Positions 25,067 to 34,301 are shown, counted from the first letter of the stretch. The stretch is DNA of 64,000 bases from Jidongwangia harbinensis (GCF_020216025.1 NZ_JAIWNC010000045.1:1-64000); one strand, 5' to 3'. Made by a program: numbers and translations. Notes: generated from the sequence alone by a model not told the origin.

Positions 25067-26089
25067 GTGCCGGTGATCACCGACCCGCAGGAGTTCCACG
25101 TCGACGACGTCTTCGTCGACCTGCGTTTCCTGGGCCCGCACCCGCTGTTCCTCAAGTGCGAGGCGTTCAACTTCGCCGGCTCGGTCAAGTTGCGCCCGGC
25201 CGAGGAGATGGTGGCGGCTGCGGAACGGTCCGGCCGGCTGCGCCCGGGCTCCGTACTGATCGAGTCGTCGTCGGGCAATCTCGGCGTGGCGCTGGCCATG
25301 ATCGCGGCCAGCCGGGGCTACCGCTTCGTCTGCGTCGCCGACCCGAGATGCAACCCGGTGACCCGGCGCATCATGGAGGCGCTCGGCGCCGACGTGCACG
25401 TCGTGACGGAACCCGATCCGGTCGGCGGCTTCGTCGGCGCGCGCATCGCCTACGTCCGCGGTCTGTGCGCCGGTGACGACCGCTACGTCTGGCTCGATCA
25501 GTACACGAACGAGGCCAACTGGCTGGCCCACTACCACCAGACCGCACCGGCCATCGCGAAGAGCTTCCCGGCGGTGGACGTGGTTTTCGTCGGGGCCGGG
25601 ACGACCGGCACGCTGATGGGCTGCGCCCGGTACTTCCGGGAGAACCGGCCCGAGGTACGCATCGTCGCGGTGGACGCCCACGGATCGGTGACCTTCGGCG
25701 GACCGGCCGGTCCGCGGCTGATCCCGGGCCTCGGGATGGGGGTACGGCCGCCCCTGCTCGACGAGAGCCTGATCGATGACGTCCGTGTGGTCAGCGAGGC
25801 GGAGACGATCCGGACCTGCCGCCGGCTGGCCGGGCACGGATTCCTCTTCGGCGGCTCCACCGGCACCGTGGTCAGCGGGGCGCTGCAGTGGCTGGCCGAG
25901 CGGGACCGGCGGAGTGAGCTGGTCGCCGTCGCGATCGCACCCGATCTGGGCGAACGCTACCTGGACTCGGTGTACGGGCTACCGGGCGGCGAGCGTCGCG
26001 GCCAGGTCGGCCAGCACGGAATGCTCGACGATCTGGGCCGGCGTCAGCTCGCCGTCGAGGCGCATCGCGAGCCGGATCGCGGAGAGTGA
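25067..26089 (+). CDS. SbnA-like PLP synthase for diaminopropionate
   Basis: 340 residues of the cysteine synthase (fold-type II) family. FLKCEAFNFAGSVKLRPA contains the PLP lysine in the SbnA-type GSxK context, and SSSGNLGVALAMIA and GAGTTGTLMG are the cofactor-binding loops. SbnA joins O-phospho-L-serine and L-glutamate to give the substrate of SbnB. GTG 25067 is the first reasonable start, 40 bases after the SbnB-like stop. The C-terminal tail of about 30 residues after YLDSVYGLPG is read antisense to the end of the convergent A-T gene, an overlap of 111 bp. Confidence 0.86.
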   Translation: MPVITDPQEFHVDDVFVDLRFLGPHPLFLKCEAFNFAGSVKLRPAEEMVAAAERSGRLRPGSVLIESSSGNLGVALAMIAASRGYRFVCVADPRCNPVTRRIMEALGADVHVVTEPDPVGGFVGARIAYVRGLCAGDDRYVWLDQYTNEANWLAHYHQTAPAIAKSFPAVDVVFVGAGTTGTLMGCARYFRENRPEVRIVAVDAHGSVTFGGPAGPRLIPGLGMGVRPPLLDESLIDDVRVVSEAETIRTCRRLAGHGFLFGGSTGTVVSGALQWLAERDRRSELVAVAIAPDLGERYLDSVYGLPGGERRGQVGQHGMLDDLGRRQLAVEAHREPDRGE

Positions 26090-28324
26090 CGTCGCACCCA
26101 GAGCGAAGAAGTCGTCCTCGCGCCGGATGTGTTCGAGCGGAATGGCGAGCAGTTCCGCCCAGACCACGGCCACGGCGCGCTCGGTCGCCGTCCGCGGCGC
26201 GTCGCCGTCGGTCCGGCCGAGCGGATCGGTGCCGGCGAGGGCACGCAGGGCAGCCCGGTCCACCTTGCCGTTGCCGGTCAGCGGCAAGGTGGGCAACCGG
26301 CTGATGCTCCGCGGCACCATGTAGGAGGGCAGCGAGCGGGCCAGCCCGGCGCGGACGGCCTCCTCGGAGACGGTGACCGCGCCGGTCCAGAAGGCGGCGA
26401 GTGCGGTGTCACCGGTACCGGCCGGGACCGCGACCACCGCTGCGGCGTCCACCCCGGGCAGGCCACGCAGGCGGTTCTCGATCTCGCCGATCTCGATGCG
26501 GAAGCCATGCACCTTGACCTGCGCGTCGCGCCGGCCGAGGAAGGCGAGCCGGCCGTCCGGCAGCCACCGGCCGTAGTCGCCGGAGAGGTAGGCACGCTCG
26601 CCGGGACGGAACGGGTCGCCGATGAACGCCCGGGCGGTGCGTTCCGGGTCGTTGATGTAACCCCGGCCCACGCACACTCCGGAGAACATGATCTCACCGG
26701 GTGCGCCGAAGGCGACCAGGCGACGGTGCTCGTCGACGACCCGCACGGACACGTTGCGGATCGGCCGTCCCAGCGGTACGGCGTCCCCGGCGGGCGGCTC
26801 ACGCAGTACCTCGTGGTTGGTGTCGTCCGAGGTCTCGGTCAGTCCGTACGCGTTGACCAGCGGCACGTGCGGGAAGCGGGCGAACCACCGCGCGGCCAGC
26901 GAGGCCGGCAACGCCTCCCCGGTGGCCGAGACCAGCCGCAGGTCCGGCAGATCGACGTGCCGGTCCGCCACGAAGGTCAGCACGGCCGCCAGGTACGACG
27001 GCACGAGCTGCACCACGTCGACCCGCTGGGCGGCGAGCAGCGCCACGAATGAGCCGACGTCGGTGATGTCGTCCTGCGCCACGAGCAGCGTCCGGCCGCC
27101 GACCAGCAGCGGGGCGATGAGTTGCCAGAGGGAGATGTCGAAGCTCTGCGGTGCGGTCTGGGCCACCGTCCGGCCGGCGTCCAGCCCCAGATCCTCGATC
27201 TTGGCGAGCAGGTGGTTGAGCATCCCGTCGTGCTCGCACATGGCGCCCTTCGGCTCGCCGGTCGAGCCGGACGTGAAGTAGATGTAGGCGAGGTCCGTAC
27301 CCTGCACCGCCACCCGCGGACCGCCGGCCGGACGCTCCGGGCCCCGCAGCACGGTGTCGAGCGGGACGCTTCGGACGTCCGGCAACAGCGCCAGCGCGTC
27401 GTCCAGTGTGGACCGGTCGGCCGATCCGGTGAGCACCGTACGGCAGCCGGTCCGCGCCAGCATCGCGGCGATCCGTTCGGCCGGCAGGTCGGGGGCGACC
27501 GGGAGGTAGCAGGTCCCGGCGCGCAGGATGCCGACGACCGCGGCCAGCCAATCCAGGTCGCGGTCCGCCACCACGGCGACCACGTCGCCCGGTCCGGCCT
27601 GGTGTTCCACCAGTGCCCAGGCAACCTTGTCGGCATACCGGTCCAGCTCCGCGTACGTCCAGGACACCTCGCGATGCACCGCGGCCACCGCGGCCGGGGT
27701 CCGCCGGGCCTGGGCGGCGAAGATCTCGTGGAACCGCCGGTCCGGCAGGTCCCGTACCGGGCCGGCCAGGCCGTCGAGAAGGAGCCGTTCCTCGTCGTGG
27801 CTGAGCACGACGGCGGAGTGGTGCGCGGCGTCCGGGTCCGCGGTCATCTGCTCGAGCGCGGACCGGTAGTACCCGGCGAGGCGTTCCAGGACGCCGCCGG
27901 ACAGCGGGTCCGGGGTGACCGGGGCATCGCCGCACCAGTCCAGCCGGATGGTCAGCGTGCCCGCCCGCCAGCCGAGGTTGGCCCGAAAGTCACTGCCACC
28001 GGTGGCTCCGACGACCTGGATGTCGTCCTCGAAGAGCGTGCCGGGCAACACGTCGTGGGCGCGCCGGATGAGGTCGGACCAGGACCCGGGCTCGGCCACC
28101 AGCATTCCCAGGTCGCAATGCACCTCGTCGCCCGCTCCGGTGTCCGGCCGGGGGGCCGGTGTGTTCTCGACGCCGTCGGCCGGCACGTTGTCACCCAGCG
28201 CTGCCGTGACGGTGGCGTGCGCGGCGAGCAGCAACGCCGCGGGGGCGACCGGCAGCTCTCCGGCCAGTCTGCGAGCGGCCGTCCCCACCTGTGCGGGCAG
28301 GACGATCTCCGTGGTCTTCGTCAT
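25979..28324 (-). CDS. Stand-alone NRPS A-T protein with vestigial C remnant
   Basis: 781 residues. The first 170 look like a shrunken condensation-domain tail without an HHxxxDG site. An A domain follows (FTSGSTGEPKG near 350; NAYGLTETSDD; KVHGFRIE; GNGKVD), then a T domain with the variant LGATSL around its serine near 746. The A-domain code by eye is DIWQSTADDK; I do not assign a substrate. Stand-alone A-T proteins such as VioO load an amino acid that a separate or terminal C domain attaches, so the terminal C domain of the C-A-T-C synthetase is a plausible partner (inference). The ATG follows AAGGAAGG. It is transcribed against the main operon, downstream of the LAL regulator. Confidence 0.9.
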   Translation of the reverse strand: MTKTTEIVLPAQVGTAARRLAGELPVAPAALLLAAHATVTAALGDNVPADGVENTPAPRPDTGAGDEVHCDLGMLVAEPGSWSDLIRRAHDVLPGTLFEDDIQVVGATGGSDFRANLGWRAGTLTIRLDWCGDAPVTPDPLSGGVLERLAGYYRSALEQMTADPDAAHHSAVVLSHDEERLLLDGLAGPVRDLPDRRFHEIFAAQARRTPAAVAAVHREVSWTYAELDRYADKVAWALVEHQAGPGDVVAVVADRDLDWLAAVVGILRAGTCYLPVAPDLPAERIAAMLARTGCRTVLTGSADRSTLDDALALLPDVRSVPLDTVLRGPERPAGGPRVAVQGTDLAYIYFTSGSTGEPKGAMCEHDGMLNHLLAKIEDLGLDAGRTVAQTAPQSFDISLWQLIAPLLVGGRTLLVAQDDITDVGSFVALLAAQRVDVVQLVPSYLAAVLTFVADRHVDLPDLRLVSATGEALPASLAARWFARFPHVPLVNAYGLTETSDDTNHEVLREPPAGDAVPLGRPIRNVSVRVVDEHRRLVAFGAPGEIMFSGVCVGRGYINDPERTARAFIGDPFRPGERAYLSGDYGRWLPDGRLAFLGRRDAQVKVHGFRIEIGEIENRLRGLPGVDAAAVVAVPAGTGDTALAAFWTGAVTVSEEAVRAGLARSLPSYMVPRSISRLPTLPLTGNGKVDRAALRALAGTDPLGRTDGDAPRTATERAVAVVWAELLAIPLEHIRREDDFFALGATSLSAIRLAMRLDGELTPAQIVEHSVLADLAATLAAR

Positions 28325-28365
28325 GGCACCTTCCTTCGCGTCGAGCGGGTCGGCCCGGTCGCCGC

Positions 28366-31176
28366 TCAGCCGGGTTGATCGGTGACGACCGCGCGGGCCA
28401 GCTCGGCCCGGGAACGCACCCCGAGTTTGCGGTAGATCGCGGTCACGTGGGTTTCGACGGTGCGGACGCTGACGAACAGCTGCGACGCCGCTCCGCGTGT
28501 CGTCGCACCGCCGGCCAGCAGCTCCGCGACCTTGCGTTCCACCTCGGTGAGCAGGTGTGAGGAGCCCCGGCCGACGAGCCGGTCGAGTTCCGTGGCGACC
28601 TGTCCGGCATGGCAGCGGTCGCCGATCGCCGTGAACACCTCGGCGGCGCGCTCGAGCGCCTCCTGCGCGGCACGGCGGCTGCGTCGCCGGCGCTCGACCC
28701 GGCTCAGGGCGAGCAGGCTGCGCCCGAGCTCGCCGGGGATCGGCGAGTCCTCGTGCACCGTCACGGCCACCCGGATCCGGTCCGCGGCCGTGCCGAGATC
28801 GCCCTGCGCCATCGCCACCATGCCTTCGATCCGGGCAGCCACACCTGCCATCACCGGGCGCGTCTCACCGCGTACGGTGTGGTCGGCGGCGATCTCCAGC
28901 GCGGCTTCGAAGCGCTCGGCGCGGATCAGCGTCTCGGCGAGTTCCGAATCGAGGCGGAACCGGGCGCCCGGCTCGTGGATGCCCAGCGCGTCGGCCTCGG
29001 CCCGGGCCGCGAGCAGTTCACTGACCGCGATGTCGGACTCCCCGGCCCGGTGGGCGACCAGACCCCGCAGGTACAACACCGCGAGACGGTCCCGGGACGG
29101 GATCGCGTCCAGCGGCCCGGCGACGACGGCGGCCTGGGCCTCCACCAGCGCTCTGGCAGCCTTGAGCCGGCACCGGGAAACCAGCAGGTTGCCGAGTACC
29201 ACGGCGGACAGATACGGCAGCGGTTCACCGCGGTCCGCGGCGGCCCGTTCCTGGTCGAGGGCGGACCAGGCGGCCTCGGCGTCACCGGCGAGCAGGTCGG
29301 CGTCCGCCAGCTGCACCCGCAGCGCCGCGACGCCGTCCTGCTCGCCCCGCTCGGACGCGCGGATCAGGCTCTGGCGCAGCAGAGTGCGGGAGCGGTCGAG
29401 TCGTTCGTCGAACCGGCTCACCATGCCGAGCAGGGCGTCCGCACCGGTGTGCGTGCGCCGGTGCCCGGTCTCGCTCTCGATCTGCCGCAGCCGGACGAGC
29501 AGATCCTCCTCGATCCCCGCGCCGGCCTCGGCCCGGGACAGGACCAGCACGCGCAGGGCGCGATGGGTGACCGCGGGGGACGCGCCTGAGCGGTCGGCCT
29601 CGCCGACCGCCTCGACCGCCATCGCCAACCGGTCGGTGTCCCCGTACCGCCAGTGCGCCGCCAGGCTGAGCGCGAGAACCCGCCGCGGGCCCCGTCGCGG
29701 GGCGTGCTCCAGAACGCCGGCGACCAGTCCCCGGGCAGCGGCGGTCTCGCCGCGAACCGTGTGCAGCTCGGCCAGCAACGGCACCGCCCGTTCCGCCAGT
29801 TCCTCGTCCAGCCCGGCCGGGTCCACCGGGGACAGCAGGTCCCAGGCGCGGTCCGGCGCGGCGGCACAGGTCAGGAATTCGGCGGCCAGCACCCGGCGCG
29901 ACACGACCGCCGAGCCGTCCGACGGCGGGGTCAGTTCGACGGCGGCGGCAGCCAGTTCGCCCGCCAGCCGGGTGTCGCCGTGCACCGCGGCGGACACGGC
30001 GGCGGCCTCCATCGCCGCGGCGGCCTCCTCGTCGGGGCCTCCCCCGGCGGCCAGCGACAGGTGCTTCGCCCGTCGGTGCAGATCGGTGCTGAGCGCGCCC
30101 AGCCGGCGGTGCATGCCGGCCCTGCGTACCGGTGGAATCGCCAGCCGGGCCGCCTCACCGAAAAGCGGGCTCGCCGGCCGCAGGTGACCGTCCTCCTCCA
30201 CCACCAGCCCGGCGACGACGGTGTCGTCGAGGGCCGCGCCGGCATCGTCCACCACCGGTTGCAGGGCTGCGACGGCGGAGTGGACCGGCAACCGGCCGGC
30301 GGCGGCCACGGCGACGACGGCCTCGACCGTCTCCGACGGCGCCGTGTCGACCCACCGGCGGGCCACGGTGAGGGCGAGTTTCGGCACCGGCAGGTCGTCG
30401 CCGGGCTGCCAGCGACCGGCCATCTCCGCGCCCAGCTGCAGCACCCAGAACGTGTTGCCACGGGTCCAGCGGCGGACCCGGTCGGCGTCCGGCAGCGACA
30501 ACGTCACGTCGTAGGCCGCGTAGAGCAGGTCGCGGACCTGACGGGCGTCGAGGTCGCGCAGCGACAGCAGCCGGCGCGTCTCGACCTGCAGCACCTCCGG
30601 CCGGGGCGGCTGAGGTGTCAGATCGGCCGGGTCCAGGACGGCCCCCGGAGCCGAGGTCCGCACGGTCGCGGCGACCAGCACCGGTGCGCCGTCGAGGTTG
30701 CGCGCCGCGAAGGACAGCGCATCCAGCGACGCGTCATCGAGCCACTGGAGGTTGTCGAGAGCGACGAGCGTCGGTGTCTGCCGGGCGTGCCGGCGCAGGA
30801 CGGAGAGCAGCGCCATCCCGACGGTCTGCGGAGCGAACCCGCGCACGTCGCCGGGCCGGCGCTGGAGCAGGACCTCCAGGGCGTCGCGCTGCGGCTCGGG
30901 CAGGTCCGGCCAGGTCTCGCCGGTGACCCCGGCGAGCAGATCCAGCAGCCCGGAGTACGGCTGGTCCCGCTCGGCGGGGACGGCCGCGGAGCGCAGAACC
31001 CGGTGACCCGACCGGGCCGCCTCGGCCACGCCGTGGTGCAGCAACGTGGACTTCCCGATGCCGGCCTCCCCCTCGATGAGCAGGACCGAGGTTTCATTGC
31101 CGGGCCGGCGGCAGAGATCCCGTACGGTCGAGTGCTCCCCCGGCCTCAGGAATTCGATACCCAACGGTGTGAACAC
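28366..31176 (-). CDS. LAL-family (ATP-binding LuxR-type) transcriptional regulator
   Basis: 936 residues. Walker A GEAGIGKST at 36-44, a Walker B-like LVALDNLQWLDD near 145, a long helical repeat middle, and a C-terminal LuxR helix-turn-helix (VERKVAELL, then VSVRTVETHVTAIYRKLGV). Start GTG 31176 was chosen because GGGAG lies 10 bases upstream and the ATPase domain begins at once; the frame is open to 31350 but the extra residues look non-coding. LAL proteins commonly activate antibiotic clusters, so this is the likely pathway-specific activator. It lies 41 bases upstream of the A-T gene on the same strand and is probably co-transcribed with it. Confidence 0.9.
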   Translation of the reverse strand: MFTPLGIEFLRPGEHSTVRDLCRRPGNETSVLLIEGEAGIGKSTLLHHGVAEAARSGHRVLRSAAVPAERDQPYSGLLDLLAGVTGETWPDLPEPQRDALEVLLQRRPGDVRGFAPQTVGMALLSVLRRHARQTPTLVALDNLQWLDDASLDALSFAARNLDGAPVLVAATVRTSAPGAVLDPADLTPQPPRPEVLQVETRRLLSLRDLDARQVRDLLYAAYDVTLSLPDADRVRRWTRGNTFWVLQLGAEMAGRWQPGDDLPVPKLALTVARRWVDTAPSETVEAVVAVAAAGRLPVHSAVAALQPVVDDAGAALDDTVVAGLVVEEDGHLRPASPLFGEAARLAIPPVRRAGMHRRLGALSTDLHRRAKHLSLAAGGGPDEEAAAAMEAAAVSAAVHGDTRLAGELAAAAVELTPPSDGSAVVSRRVLAAEFLTCAAAPDRAWDLLSPVDPAGLDEELAERAVPLLAELHTVRGETAAARGLVAGVLEHAPRRGPRRVLALSLAAHWRYGDTDRLAMAVEAVGEADRSGASPAVTHRALRVLVLSRAEAGAGIEEDLLVRLRQIESETGHRRTHTGADALLGMVSRFDERLDRSRTLLRQSLIRASERGEQDGVAALRVQLADADLLAGDAEAAWSALDQERAAADRGEPLPYLSAVVLGNLLVSRCRLKAARALVEAQAAVVAGPLDAIPSRDRLAVLYLRGLVAHRAGESDIAVSELLAARAEADALGIHEPGARFRLDSELAETLIRAERFEAALEIAADHTVRGETRPVMAGVAARIEGMVAMAQGDLGTAADRIRVAVTVHEDSPIPGELGRSLLALSRVERRRRSRRAAQEALERAAEVFTAIGDRCHAGQVATELDRLVGRGSSHLLTEVERKVAELLAGGATTRGAASQLFVSVRTVETHVTAIYRKLGVRSRAELARAVVTDQPG

Positions 31177-31301
31177 GACGTCAACGCTCCCAACAAAATG
31201 CACGGATCCGAGACGAGGCCAGATCGGGACCGGCTCCGGAATGTCTTTCCTCCGCCACCTGACCGTCCGGCCGAGTCGGACAACCGGTGATCGCGCAAAG
31301 C

Positions 31302-31317
31302 AGGTAATCGAAGGTAA
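31302..31317. promoter_or_regulatory. Direct repeat AGGTAA x2, one helical turn apart
   Basis: AGGTAA at 31302-31307 is repeated at 31312-31317, a 10-base period, about 125 bases upstream of the LAL start. Two short repeats on the same DNA face are a common activator-site layout. I cannot name the binding protein, and chance occurrence is possible. Confidence 0.25.
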
Positions 31318-31374
31318 GGAATGGCGGGAGAAAGATTCCTGCCGGACCACGGGTACCGCGGCCGTGCGCTCCGC

Positions 31375-31944
31375 TCAGAGGTCACGGTCGAGTCTCCTCC
31401 GCATCGAGGAAAGGGCCAGACGGGCCGCCCGGCGGACCTCGTCGTCGGGATCGTCCGCGCCCTCGTACAGCGCGTCGGCATGCTCGGCCTCACCCACGTC
31501 GCCGATCGCCCGCGCCGCGGCCGCGCGGACCCGGGGAACGTCGTCCGCGACCAACAGAGCAAGCCGGTCGCCGGCCTCGCCCAACTCGAACCGGCGGACC
31601 ACCTTGGCGGCCATCTCCCGCACCCGCCACGCCGGATCGTCCAATGCGGCGACCACGACCGGCGCGGCGGCCGGAGCCCACTCGTGCAGCAGGCCCCGTG
31701 CGGCCCACACCCGCGGCCAGTAGGCCTGATCACCCAGGTCCGCGCCCCGGGTAGCGAGCAGCTGTTCGGCATGCCGGCCGCCGAGCCAGGTCAGCGCCGG
31801 CTCGTCGGGCGCGTCCGGCGGCACCCGGCCGGCCAGCAGACCGATGCACCACAGGCCGATCCGTTCGGGCCCGAACACCCGCACGGCGCCACGCAGGAGG
31901 ACGCGGGGGTGGGCCCACAGATCAGGCGGCCGTGTCTGGGTCAC
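31375..31944 (-). CDS. HEAT-repeat protein
   Basis: 189 residues. The C-terminal two thirds contain repeated helical pairs typical of HEAT/PBS repeats (VVVAALDDPAWRVREMAAKVV, then LLVADDVPRVRAAAARAIG, then ADDPDDEVRRAARLAL). No catalytic motif. Probably a protein-binding scaffold. Start GTG 31944 was preferred because the Shine-Dalgarno at 31953-31960 lies 8 bases upstream; GTG 31950 would be too close. It is upstream of, and co-directional with, the LAL regulator, with about 200 bases between them. Confidence 0.7.
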   Translation of the reverse strand: MTQTRPPDLWAHPRVLLRGAVRVFGPERIGLWCIGLLAGRVPPDAPDEPALTWLGGRHAEQLLATRGADLGDQAYWPRVWAARGLLHEWAPAAAPVVVAALDDPAWRVREMAAKVVRRFELGEAGDRLALLVADDVPRVRAAAARAIGDVGEAEHADALYEGADDPDDEVRRAARLALSSMRRRLDRDL

Positions 31945-32517
31945 CGTCACACTCCCTCCTCGCCGGCCGAAGGCCGCTGTGTCCACACACAAGTTCGCAT
32001 GGCGTCGGGTGGGTCGCCAGGAATCATCACGGCTCTGCGGACGTCCGCAGTAAAGGGGAGCACCTTGCGGCGGGACGTACGGGCACCCGGATCACAGGCA
32101 CCATTGATTTGGCGCACATGGTGGCTTTCCGTAGTCGAGCTGTCCTTCTGCGCTTCCCCGACTGCATTGACGTCCGCCTCCGCGACTCAGAAACCAGAGA
32201 CCGCTCGAAATACCGAAATAGGTTGCGGAAGTCCGCAGTTCTGCATCGGACGGCGGCCCGGCTTCGACCGACCGCCGCGATGCGGTCACCCATCGTGTCC
32301 ACAGTCGTCTCCCGATCCCGGTGACGTAGACCGATATGTCCATGTAAGTATCTTACTGGCTAAGATGATCGGGGCAAGGTGGTCAGCATTGCACGCCCTG
32401 CCAAGCCGCTCGGCCGGCCACGGCGGACCAGACTCTGCAGCTGCTGACCCTCTGGATCACTGAGGTCGAGCCGACGTGATGGTCACAGTGGCCGGTCGTC
32501 CCCGGCAACGAGCACAT
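31945..32517. other. Intergenic region without a recognisable gene
   Basis: About 570 bases with lower GC than the flanks. Short open frames on both strands have no family features and no ribosome sites. Contains the inverted repeat at 32350-32366. Confidence 0.6.
32350..32366. promoter_or_regulatory. Inverted repeat ATCTTA-N5-TAAGAT, MarR-type operator shape
   Basis: ATCTTA (32350-32355), spacer CTGGC, TAAGAT (32361-32366): a perfect 6-base palindrome with 5-base spacer, in an AT-rich island. The shape is common for MarR-family operators, but no MarR gene is seen nearby and no gene starts right beside it. Confidence 0.35.
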
Positions 32518-32555
32518 GACCGGCGGTGCCATGAGCGGATGCGGCACCGCCGGTC
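32518..32555 (-). terminator. Strong hairpin after the metallo-hydrolase gene
   Basis: A perfect 13-bp stem (32518-32530 with 32543-32555) and a 12-base loop start 2 bases past the stop codon of the minus-strand metallo-hydrolase. There is no clear U-tract, as is usual in high-GC actinobacteria. Confidence 0.75.
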
Positions 32556-32557
32556 GG

Positions 32558-33229
32558 CTACCGCGCGGCGAGGTCCCGGAACCTCTCGACCGCACCTCCG
32601 GCCACTGCCTTGCCGTGACCGAAGACCGCGACGTCGAAGGACAACGCGGCCAGCTTGGCGACGCTCGACCGGGCCGTTGTCGGGTCCGCGTTCAACGTCC
32701 GTGACATGTGGCGGACCTTCGTACCCCCGCCGGTCGCGGCGTCACCGGCGAAGAGGATGCCGTCCGCACGGTCGAGCAGGTAGGACACGTGCCCCGCGGT
32801 GTGGCCCGGAGTGTGGAAGGCGCTGAAGCCGGGCACCGACACCGGTCCATCAGCGGACAGGCTTTCATCCACCATGACCGGTTCGGGCTTCCCGGTCACC
32901 AGCCTGGCGAGCGTCCGCTGCACCGCCGGGAGCGGCATCGGGACGGCACCCGTGATGACCGGTGCGTCGATCGCATGAGCGACCGTACGCGCGCCGGAGC
33001 GCCGACGCAGGGCAGCAGCGCCACCAACATGGTCGGCGTGCCAATGGGTGAGCAGAATGGTGCGTACGTCGCCGATCGTCTTCCTGGCCTCGCCCAAGGC
33101 TCGCTCGATCGTGCGTGACTTGCCCGGCAGTCCGGTGTCGACGAGAACAACTCCGTCATCGGTCAGCACGAGGTGCACGTGCACGAACCCCACCGCGATC
33201 TCGAACACGCCCTCGGCGATCTGCAGCAT
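32558..33229 (-). CDS. Metallo-beta-lactamase-fold hydrolase
   Basis: 223 residues. The zinc-binding set is complete: LTHWHADHVGG, then HTPGHTAGH, FAGDAA and FGHGKAV. This is the glyoxalase II/RNase Z-like hydrolase superfamily; the substrate cannot be told. No signal peptide, so cytoplasmic. ATG 33229 is the first start with family-like sequence after it (MLQIAEGVFEI); its ribosome site is poor and an upstream in-frame start is possible. The neighbours give no pathway hint. Confidence 0.8.
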   Translation of the reverse strand: MLQIAEGVFEIAVGFVHVHLVLTDDGVVLVDTGLPGKSRTIERALGEARKTIGDVRTILLTHWHADHVGGAAALRRRSGARTVAHAIDAPVITGAVPMPLPAVQRTLARLVTGKPEPVMVDESLSADGPVSVPGFSAFHTPGHTAGHVSYLLDRADGILFAGDAATGGGTKVRHMSRTLNADPTTARSSVAKLAALSFDVAVFGHGKAVAGGAVERFRDLAAR

Positions 33230-33296
33230 CCTCGGAGCATAGGCCGTCCTCGACCAGCCGGAGTCGCGACAGCGGGAAGCGTCGATGTCGGATACT

Positions 33297-33593
33297 TCAG
33301 CGAACGCGACCCAATGAATCCCACAGCCACCGCTGATACTCCTCCTGGAGGTGGACGCCGACCTGACGCTGTAGGCCAAGCTCCCCCAGATAGCCGCGGG
33401 TGATCGGTACGTAGGTCCGCTCTGCCGGATTGCCGTTTGCAACCAACAGGTGTCGGGTGCTTCGGTCACGCTCCCACAGCTGAATGGCTTGCGTCACCCG
33501 CCACTCCTCGCCCTGGCCAGTGGGGACGGCGATCGCATCGACAGGGCCGAACGGCCAGCGGGCCATGGCGAGGATGCCGAGGAGGATCTCCAT
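33297..33593 (-). pseudogene. YdcF/DUF218-like fragment
   Basis: About 98 residues (115 if the in-frame ATG 33644 is used). The block DAIAVPTGQGEEWRVTQAIQLWERD followed by HLLVANGNPAERTY resembles the N-terminal half of actinobacterial YdcF/DUF218 proteins. The reading stops at RWLWDSLGRVR, well before a full-length family member would end. Probably a 3'-truncated remnant; an intact small protein is possible. Confidence 0.45.
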
Positions 33594-33743
33594 GACCTCG
33601 AGGACCTGACTCGAACCTGCTTGAGCGACGGCTGCCGTGTCCACGATTCGCGGGATCCCCCTGCCGAGCAGTATGGCAAGACGATGGAAGCGACGATTTC
33701 CGGTAACGCAAACGAAATCGCCTTCGGTGGATCGACAATCTCG

Positions 33744-34301
33744 ATGGCTGAGTTCGGGCCGCTGTGCGAGGCTCCGCCGGTGGCCTTGATCTGGGTGACG
33801 GGGAATTCGGGCGTCGGCAAGTCAACGGTTTGCGACCTGCTCAAGCGCCGAGGGTGGGTGGCGGTCGACGCCGACTGGGAGGGATACAGCCACTGGGTGG
33901 ATCGAGTCAGCGGGCAGGTCGTCGCCGACCCGCCGTTCCCGGTCCCGGCCGGCTGGCTGGATCGCTACGGGTGGCGGATGGCCAGGGAGAAGGTCGAGTC
34001 CCTCGCTGCGCGAGCCGCCACGACGACCGTCTTTCTCTGCGGATCGGCCGAGAACGGCGACGTGGTGGACGATCTGTTCGACCTCGTGATCTGTCTCGTT
34101 GTCGACGACGAGACGCTGACAGCACGGTTAGCGAGCCGGACGACGAACTCGTTCGGCTCGCACCCGGAAGAACTGGCTGCCGCGTTGCGGGCGAACCGGC
34201 CAACGGAGTCCGTGCACCGGCGGCCGGACGTTGTGATCATCGACGGCACTCAGCCGATCGCGTCCGTAGTGGACGCGGTTCTCTCCGTCGCGGACGTCTG
34301 A
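33744..34301 (+). CDS. P-loop nucleoside/nucleotide kinase-like protein
   Basis: 185 residues. Walker A WVTGNSGVGKST lies near residue 15, followed by an adenylate-kinase-like arrangement with VDADWEGY and a LID-type arginine segment. Small AAA_33/cytidylate-kinase-type proteins have this form. Its substrate is unknown. Start uncertain: ATG 33744 is just before the P-loop, while ATG 33684 gives 20 more residues; neither has a good ribosome site. It is opposite in strand to its neighbours. Confidence 0.6.
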   Translation: MAEFGPLCEAPPVALIWVTGNSGVGKSTVCDLLKRRGWVAVDADWEGYSHWVDRVSGQVVADPPFPVPAGWLDRYGWRMAREKVESLAARAATTTVFLCGSAENGDVVDDLFDLVICLVVDDETLTARLASRTTNSFGSHPEELAAALRANRPTESVHRRPDVVIIDGTQPIASVVDAVLSVADV

